From Clostridiales bacterium (GTDB taxonomy: Bacteria > Bacillota > Clostridia > Peptostreptococcales > Anaerovoracaceae), in NCBI GenBank assembly GCA_015243575.1, contig CP042469.1, positions 434,001-498,000 of the forward strand: 64,000 nucleotides of DNA, in the 5' to 3' direction. The notes beneath the pieces are model-generated. The model ran no database searches and was not told where the DNA came from. It saw only the letters and a program-made list of their open reading frames with translations. The translations under genes were made by a program, and so were the position numbers. Shown here piece after piece: positions 59,130-64,000 of the stretch. How positions within the stretch are numbered: position 1 is the stretch's first letter; every line of letters begins with the position of its first letter.

Positions 59130-59151
59130 AATTAACATAATCAATTCCATA

Positions 59152-59183
59152 CCGCTGTTGTGACTGCAACAGCGGTTCGTTTT
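59152..59183 (+). terminator. Terminator after IIC
   Basis: CCGCTGTTG (59152-59160) pairs with CAACAGCGG (59167-59175), followed by TTCGTTTTT. Read-through into the next gene may be partial. Confidence 0.75.
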
Positions 59184-59210
59184 TAAAGACAGTAAAAAGG
59201 AGGGACTTGT

Positions 59211-60305
59211 ATGTTGGAAGTGTTAAAGAATCAAAGAATAAAAGTAATTGCTGTGGGAGACTATTACGTATCTCCGGAAACCATGGTAAAGGCGGTGGAA
59301 CAATCTCCTTTGAATGTATCGGAAATGATTACGTGTTTTTGGGGAGATGACGATCAACAGGCTTTTGCGGCGAGGCAGATCAATGTGGAACGAAATGGTC
59401 CTGAGGCAGAAGCTTATGCGGAAGGTATTGATGAGGAGATTGTAGATGCGGATGTTTTGATCACCCATTTTTCTCCAGTCCCTAGAAGCTTGATTGAAAA
59501 AGGAAAAAATTTAAAAGCGATTTTGACCTGCCGCGGAGGGTTGGAGCATATTTGCGTCGAGGCTGCCAGTGAACGAAATATCCCGGTGGTCAATGTGATC
59601 CGAAATGCAGAGCCGGTGGCGGACTTCGCACTGGGGATGATTCTTGCACTGACCAGAAACATTGCTGTTTCTCATTGCGGCATGATGCAGGGAGAGTGGA
59701 TGAAGGACTTTCCGAATTCTGCCTTTACGACTACGCTGTCCCGGTTGACTGTCGGTCTGGCGGGCGTCGGCAACATTGGAATGGAGCTGGCCATTCGACT
59801 GAAAGCGTTAGGGGTAACACTCATTGCTCATGATGAATATACCACGCAAGAGAGGCTCGCAAAAAATGGGTTGGGAGATATGCGGCTGGTATCTTCTTTG
59901 GAAGAATTGTTTCGGGAAGCAGACGTTGTCAGTCTGCATTTGAGACTGACGGAGGAAAACCTTAAGGTGATCAATAGGAATTACTTCTCGTTGATGAAGC
60001 CTACTGCGTATTTTATCAATACGGCCAGAGGCGGACTGGTGAACCAGGAGGATTTGATACAGGCGCTAAAGGATAAAACCATTGCAGGTGCTGCGCTGGA
60101 TGTTTATGATGCGGAACCTTTAGCTGCGGACTCGGAGCTGCGGAAGCTTGATAACGTTCTTTTGACCCCTCATATTGCGGGACAGACGGTAGATGCCATT
60201 CCCAATTCCCCCTTTATGCTGATGAAAGAGGTTGGGAAAATCATCAAAGACGGCATTGCGGACAGGATTGTCAACAATCATGCCTTGGAAAAGGAAGTGT
60301 TGTAA
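59211..60305 (+). CDS. D-2-hydroxyacid dehydrogenase family protein
   Basis: 364 residues of the SerA/D-2-hydroxyacid family. NAD-binding is VGLAGVGNIGMELAIRL (about 181-197). Catalytic residues are the Arg in NTARGGLVNQ, the Glu in DVYDAEPL and the His in LLTPHIAGQT. It has no C-terminal ACT domain. Placed between IIC and the aldolase, it presumably acts on an intermediate sugar acid or keto-sugar phosphate of this pathway. GGAGGGA lies before the ATG. Confidence 0.9.
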   Translation: MLEVLKNQRIKVIAVGDYYVSPETMVKAVEQSPLNVSEMITCFWGDDDQQAFAARQINVERNGPEAEAYAEGIDEEIVDADVLITHFSPVPRSLIEKGKNLKAILTCRGGLEHICVEAASERNIPVVNVIRNAEPVADFALGMILALTRNIAVSHCGMMQGEWMKDFPNSAFTTTLSRLTVGLAGVGNIGMELAIRLKALGVTLIAHDEYTTQERLAKNGLGDMRLVSSLEELFREADVVSLHLRLTEENLKVINRNYFSLMKPTAYFINTARGGLVNQEDLIQALKDKTIAGAALDVYDAEPLAADSELRKLDNVLLTPHIAGQTVDAIPNSPFMLMKEVGKIIKDGIADRIVNNHALEKEVL

Positions 60306-60450
60306 CGGAATTTGCTTGCAGAACAGAATGTGTAAGAAAAATTACCCGTTGCAGAATGAAATGATGCAGAAAAATAATGAGATAAATTTAAGTAGAATGG
60401 ACTTCTCCTTGCGGAGAATTGTATAGAAAAGATTACGAGGAGGTTACGAT

Positions 60451-61101
60451 ATGATATTGCAGCATGAAAGAGAACAGATTGTTGAATATGGGAAAAAGCT
60501 GATTGAAACAGGCCTTTCGGTAGGAACCTTTGGGAATCTCAGCATCTATAATCCCGCTGAGAATTTGATGGCCATCAGCCCCAGCGGGTTGGATTATTAT
60601 CAAACAAAACCGGAAGACGTTGTTGTTCTGACACCGGGCGGAGAGCTGGTAGACGGAAAGCGAAGGCCATCCAGTGAATACGATATGCATCGGATTTTCT
60701 ATCTGAAGCGACCGGGAATCAATGCGGTCGTCCATACCCATTCCAGATTTGCCACGACGCTGGCTTGCTTGAATTGGAGCATTGAGCCGCTCCATTATCT
60801 TGTGGGATATGCCGGAAAAGATGTACCTTGCAGTAAATACGTTCAATTTGGAACCTATGATCTGGCGGAATCTGCATTGGAAACCATGGGGGATCGGTAT
60901 GCGTGCCTCCTTGGGAATCATGGTCTGCTGGCTTGTGGGGGAGAGATTGGTTATGCCTTTGATGTAGCACAGCAGATTGAATTTGTGTCGGAGCTTTATT
61001 ATCGCTGCAAAGCAGCCGGTGAACCGGTTCTTCTCAGCGATGAGCAAATTTCCGGTGTGCTGGAAGGTTTTAAGACCTATGCGGTACGCGGATCAAAGTA
61101 G
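60451..61101 (+). CDS. Class II aldolase/adducin family sugar-phosphate aldolase
   Basis: 216 residues, the fuculose-1-phosphate aldolase size. Zinc ligands: VVHTHSRFAT (two His) and LLGNHGLLACGG (third His), with the Glu in RRPSSEYDMH as the likely catalytic acid. N-terminal TGLSVGTFGNLSIYNP binds the phosphate. It would split a ketose/aldose phosphate made from the PTS product into dihydroxyacetone phosphate and an aldehyde. GAGGAGGT precedes the ATG; it directly precedes Enzyme I. Confidence 0.92.
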   Translation: MILQHEREQIVEYGKKLIETGLSVGTFGNLSIYNPAENLMAISPSGLDYYQTKPEDVVVLTPGGELVDGKRRPSSEYDMHRIFYLKRPGINAVVHTHSRFATTLACLNWSIEPLHYLVGYAGKDVPCSKYVQFGTYDLAESALETMGDRYACLLGNHGLLACGGEIGYAFDVAQQIEFVSELYYRCKAAGEPVLLSDEQISGVLEGFKTYAVRGSK

Positions 61102-61125
61102 ATGAAAAGGGAGAGGAACGAAACT

Positions 61126-62859
61126 ATGAATCTTTTGCAGGGACTGATGGGCGCAGCGGGCTGCGCTTCGGGAACGGCGGTTGTGATAGAAAATCGGGAT
61201 ATTGTAATTGAAAAGAGGTTGGTGAAAGAACCTGAGACGGAGATTTCCGGAATCCAGGAAGCTAGAAAAAAATATGATCTTCAGTTGATGGAATTGGAGA
61301 TGAAGGCGGAAAAGGAAGTGGGAGAAGACGGAGCTGGTATCTTCCTGGCCTATCGTGAAATGCTTTCGGATGACGTTTTTTTTGATAAGATTTTTAGTCA
61401 GATTCGTTTGGAAAAGGTGAATGCGGAATATGCGATTGACCAGGAGCGGGCCGAATTGGCTGGCATTTTTGAACAGATGGACGACGCATATTTGAAAGAG
61501 AGAGCAACGGATATTAACAACGTCTGTATAGAGCTGATTGCTGTGATTCAGAAGGTTGACCGCGGTATGGGCTTTGATCGGTCTCGCGGCAGCGACTTGA
61601 TCGCTGTTGCTGAAGATCTGACGCCTGCTGATACCATCAAGATGGACAAGTCGATTCTGAAAGGGATTATAACGGAGACAGGAGGCGTTACTTCGCATAC
61701 GGTGATACTGGCAAAAACTCTGGGGATTCCTGCGATCGTAGGTGTAAAGGGTGCTCGGTCTGCAATTTCTACAGGAGATGCTGTTCTGGTCTACGGCGAT
61801 GAAGGGAAACTGGTCATTTGTCCGGGAGAAGCGGAGAAGAAAGAGTTTGAAACCAGATTGGATCAGGAAAGCCGCAAAAAAGCGCTGTTTGATTCTGCGA
61901 AAAGCCGTCCAGCAGTGACCCTTGACGGAAAAACGGTTCGTGTTAATATCAATTCCGGTGATTCGGACAGCATTGCGAATTTTAAATGTGATGAGTGTGA
62001 CGGGGTGGGTCTTTTTAGAACGGAATTTATCTACATGGATCACAGTGACTATCCCACGGAAGAAGAGCAGTTTGAAATCTATCGCTCCATGGCGCAGATG
62101 AATCAGGGAAAGGAATTGATCATCAGAACCCTGGATATTGGCGGCGATAAACAACTGGAATATATGGATCTTCCCAAAGAGAGCAATCCGTTCCTCGGAT
62201 ATCGGGCCATCCGGCTCTGTCTCGAACGGGTGGATGTGTTTAAGACACAGCTGCGGGCCATTCTTCGTGCAGGTGTTTTCGGCGATGTAAAGATTATGTT
62301 TCCGATGATTGTAAATCTGGAAGAGCTTCTGAAAGCAAAAGAAATTCTTGAGGAAGCAAAGAAAGAGCTGAAGGCAGAAGGTACGGACTTCCGCGCTGAT
62401 ATTCCGGTTGGAATCATGGTTGAAACTCCGGCAGCTGTCCTGCTTAGCGACAAACTGGCTGAGGAGGTTTCTTTCTTCAGCATTGGCTCCAATGATTTGA
62501 TTCAGTATACGACTGCGTCAGATCGTATGAATGAACGGGTACAGTCTCTGTATGACAGCTTTAATATATCGGTTCTCAGGAGCATTCGCATGGTTTGCGA
62601 AAATGCAGCACGTCATGGTGTGGCTGTGGGAATTTGCGGGGAAGCTGCATCGGATACAAAGCTTGTTCCTCTTTGGGTCGCGATGGGTGTGGATGAGCTC
62701 AGTATGGTGCCCTCTCAGGTTGCAAAAGTGAAATATATGATTGGAAGGCTTTCTAAGGAAGAGATGCAGCGGGAACTGGCTGAAGTTCTGGCTATGGGCA
62801 GGATTCAGGATGTGAAGGACAGGCTCGCAGAGATCGAGTCGAAGCTGCTGAATCAATAA
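61126..62859 (+). CDS. ptsI: Phosphoenolpyruvate-protein phosphotransferase (PTS Enzyme I)
   Basis: 577 residues from ATG 61126 (GGGAGAGG upstream; the earlier ATG at 61102 lacks one). Order: HPr-binding helical domain, swivelling domain with the active His in ETGGVTSHTVILA (about residue 190), and the PEP-binding barrel with FRTEFIYMD, RTLDIGGDKQ, SIGSNDLIQYT and the catalytic Cys in VGICGEAASD. It starts the phosphorelay from PEP to HPr. Finding it at the end of a single-sugar PTS island, with a local HPr, makes the pathway self-contained. Confidence 0.95.
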   Translation: MNLLQGLMGAAGCASGTAVVIENRDIVIEKRLVKEPETEISGIQEARKKYDLQLMELEMKAEKEVGEDGAGIFLAYREMLSDDVFFDKIFSQIRLEKVNAEYAIDQERAELAGIFEQMDDAYLKERATDINNVCIELIAVIQKVDRGMGFDRSRGSDLIAVAEDLTPADTIKMDKSILKGIITETGGVTSHTVILAKTLGIPAIVGVKGARSAISTGDAVLVYGDEGKLVICPGEAEKKEFETRLDQESRKKALFDSAKSRPAVTLDGKTVRVNINSGDSDSIANFKCDECDGVGLFRTEFIYMDHSDYPTEEEQFEIYRSMAQMNQGKELIIRTLDIGGDKQLEYMDLPKESNPFLGYRAIRLCLERVDVFKTQLRAILRAGVFGDVKIMFPMIVNLEELLKAKEILEEAKKELKAEGTDFRADIPVGIMVETPAAVLLSDKLAEEVSFFSIGSNDLIQYTTASDRMNERVQSLYDSFNISVLRSIRMVCENAARHGVAVGICGEAASDTKLVPLWVAMGVDELSMVPSQVAKVKYMIGRLSKEEMQRELAEVLAMGRIQDVKDRLAEIESKLLNQ

Positions 62860-62916
62860 TGGCGATAACGAATATACAAAATTAACGAATTTATCAGGAG
62901 GAAGGGGTAATACGTG

Positions 62917-63303
62917 ATGCATAAATGTGTTTACTGTGGAAAGAAATTTGAGGACGACTCCATAAAAGCCAGAGGGTTAACTCGTGAATTTGCAGTGTGC
63001 AGTGAAACCTGCAAAGAGGGAACGGAACGATATGTGCGGATGGATAAGAAGTACAAGCTTCATATGTACCTTGCAATTTTTGTAGCGGCTATCAGTATTT
63101 TGCTGAATTTGGTGTTGGGTAAGGGAATGATGCTAATCTACTGCATGCAGGTTCTGGCTGGCGTTGCGTTTTTGATCTTTCCTTATCCTATTTCCTCCTT
63201 TGAATCCTTTTATAGCTGCCCCATCAAGGCAGTGGTTTGGGTGTGCAGGATTATCGGAATGTTTTTCATCCTGTTCGGAATTTATCTAATCGCGGTGGCT
63301 TGA
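62917..63303 (+). CDS. Small membrane protein with N-terminal zinc-binding motif
   Basis: 128 residues from ATG 62917 (AGGAGGAAGG upstream). The N-terminus has HKCVYCGKKFEDDS and CSETCKEG, a four-Cys treble-clef-like zinc site (Cys3/Cys6 and two later). Three hydrophobic segments follow (about 48-65, 70-90, 108-126). I do not recognise the family. It follows Enzyme I by 57 bases and is probably in the same transcript, ended by the terminator at 63397. The role is unknown. Confidence 0.75.
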   Translation: MHKCVYCGKKFEDDSIKARGLTREFAVCSETCKEGTERYVRMDKKYKLHMYLAIFVAAISILLNLVLGKGMMLIYCMQVLAGVAFLIFPYPISSFESFYSCPIKAVVWVCRIIGMFFILFGIYLIAVA

Positions 63304-63396
63304 GGAGAAGGCGACTGGAATCCGCGGTAGAAGAATTCTGCTTGTGAGGGATGCTTGCAAAATCGTAATTGTTTAATAACGTCATGAGGTCAAATG

Positions 63397-63433
63397 GAAA
63401 AGCCGCAGGATTTTAGAAATCCTGCGGCTTTTC
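63397..63433. terminator. Strong bidirectional terminator
   Basis: A perfect 17-bp stem: 63397-63413 with 63417-63433, core GCCGCAGGA/TCCTGCGGC, flanked by A and T runs, and a three-base loop. It serves both the PTS operon and the convergent aldolase gene. Confidence 0.95.
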
Positions 63434-63451
63434 CTAATGGGAACAATTTGT

Positions 63452-64000
63452 CTACGACTCGATTCTCTTGACCAGTTCCTTAGGAATGGTCGCTGTATCC
63501 TGGCCATAGTATTTGAATACGTCGATGGACTGCTGGATCTGTTTGTCATTGAGCTTCTTTGTTTCACCGCATGCTCTTGCGGCAAGATAACATTTTGCCG
63601 ACTCTTCCATGTAAACGGCGGCGTACAGTGCTTGCTTCAAAGAAGTGCCTACCGTCATGACGCCGTGGTTTGCAAGGATGACAGCGAGGCTGTCTCCAAG
63701 ATTGTTGACTGTGTCGATTCCCATGTCGATGCTGCCCGGCGAGCTGAAAGGTGTCACTTTAACACTTCCTGCTGTTGCGTTGGCCAATGTAGTCAGATCG
63801 GCGCGGAATTCGTCCTCGATGAGACTGATGGCGGTGGCGTAGGGCTGGTGAGTGTGAATGACTGCGTTGAGATCCGGTCTTTTTTGGAAGATGTACAGAA
63901 TGCCGTCTGTGTCGGAAGAAGGCTTTCTGTCTCCTTCGATGACCTTTCCTTCTATATCCATGACGATCACATCGTCGGCTTCCATATTTTCGTAGATCAT
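63452..64000 (-). CDS. Class II aldolase/adducin family protein (5' end outside window)
   Basis: 183 codons of a class II aldolase; the frame is open to base 64000. The Met at the edge lies where full-length proteins read S-G-x-x-Y-E-x-[ML], so about 40 N-terminal residues are missing. Zinc ligands are in VIHTHQPYAT (two His) and ILANHGVMTVG (third His); the acid position is Asp in RKPSSDTDG rather than the Glu of the 60451 enzyme. It is a diverged paralogue of that gene, on the opposite strand, and may act on a different substrate such as ribulose or fuculose phosphate. Confidence 0.88.
   Translation of the reverse strand: MIYENMEADDVIVMDIEGKVIEGDRKPSSDTDGILYIFQKRPDLNAVIHTHQPYATAISLIEDEFRADLTTLANATAGSVKVTPFSSPGSIDMGIDTVNNLGDSLAVILANHGVMTVGTSLKQALYAAVYMEESAKCYLAARACGETKKLNDKQIQQSIDVFKYYGQDTATIPKELVKRIES

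Noticed and set aside
61093-62154. 353-codon minus-strand frame opposite Enzyme I
   Set aside because: Antisense of the conserved EI sequence; no start signal or domain.

Overview
The window looks like chromosomal DNA of an anaerobic, low-to-mid GC Bacillota, most likely a Clostridia. The support is TTG/GTG starts behind strong GGAGG sites, a Rex repressor, a CIRCE operator, a ZTP riboswitch ahead of pyruvate formate-lyase, rubrerythrin-type ferritin, oxygen-sensitive enzymes, and no outer-membrane genes. The genus cannot be fixed from the sequence. I saw no phage, insertion sequence, CRISPR array, rRNA or tRNA.

Layout. (1) 1-3979: the end of a molybdenum hydroxylase operon of xanthine dehydrogenase type (large subunit cut by the window edge, FAD subunit, 2Fe-2S subunit) with an NCS2 purine permease. 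(2) 3966-9847, minus strand: a chemoreceptor, an AEC carrier, a GutM-like protein and a sigma-54 activator (EBP1). (3) 10143-15275: a sigma-54-driven cluster of an atypical M24 (creatinase/DddP-like) protein, a beta-hydroxyacid dehydrogenase, a bicupin, a sodium:solute symporter and two ~30-residue membrane microproteins. (4) 15318-25065: a second activator (EBP2), a divergent sigma-54 promoter driving an acetoin/2-oxoacid dehydrogenase complex (E1a, E1b, E2, E3), then Rex and an iron alcohol dehydrogenase. Four good -24/-12 promoters lie within about 11 kb.

(5) 25114-39662: CIRCE-htpG, a DUF4474-like protein, a phosphoesterase, a Cu/Zn-SOD-like protein with Pro-rich repeats, a GerMN lipoprotein, two small Cys-containing proteins missed by length cut-offs, a flavodoxin, ZTP riboswitch-pflB-pflA, a DUF368 undecaprenyl-phosphate translocase, a hotdog thioesterase and a Rieske-FAD oxidoreductase. 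(6) 40116-49170: a ferritin-like protein and a nearly complete flavin-based extracellular electron transfer (FLEET) locus: membrane NDH-2, polyprenyl synthase, UbiA prenyltransferase, EetA-like, EetB-like, a duplicated lipoprotein, FMN transferase, and a PplA-like lipoprotein with two FMN-attachment motifs. The two enzymes for a dedicated quinone, the dehydrogenase, the FMN-attaching enzyme and the carrier are all present; the flavin exporter is not in the window.

(7) 49275-64000: a HAD phosphatase, then a sugar or polyol catabolic island: split transketolase, zinc alcohol dehydrogenase, SorC regulator, own HPr, PRD regulator, galactitol-type PTS IIA/IIB/IIC, 2-hydroxyacid dehydrogenase, class II aldolase and own Enzyme I, so a full phosphorelay is locally encoded. 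A second class II aldolase runs off the right edge.

Most interesting: the duplicated lipoprotein of the FLEET locus, whose two repeats carry a D-x-x-[ST]-S-V-T motif in the same register as the FMN-attachment motif of its neighbour, and the sigma-54 M24/bicupin/symporter/microprotein cluster, whose substrate I cannot name.
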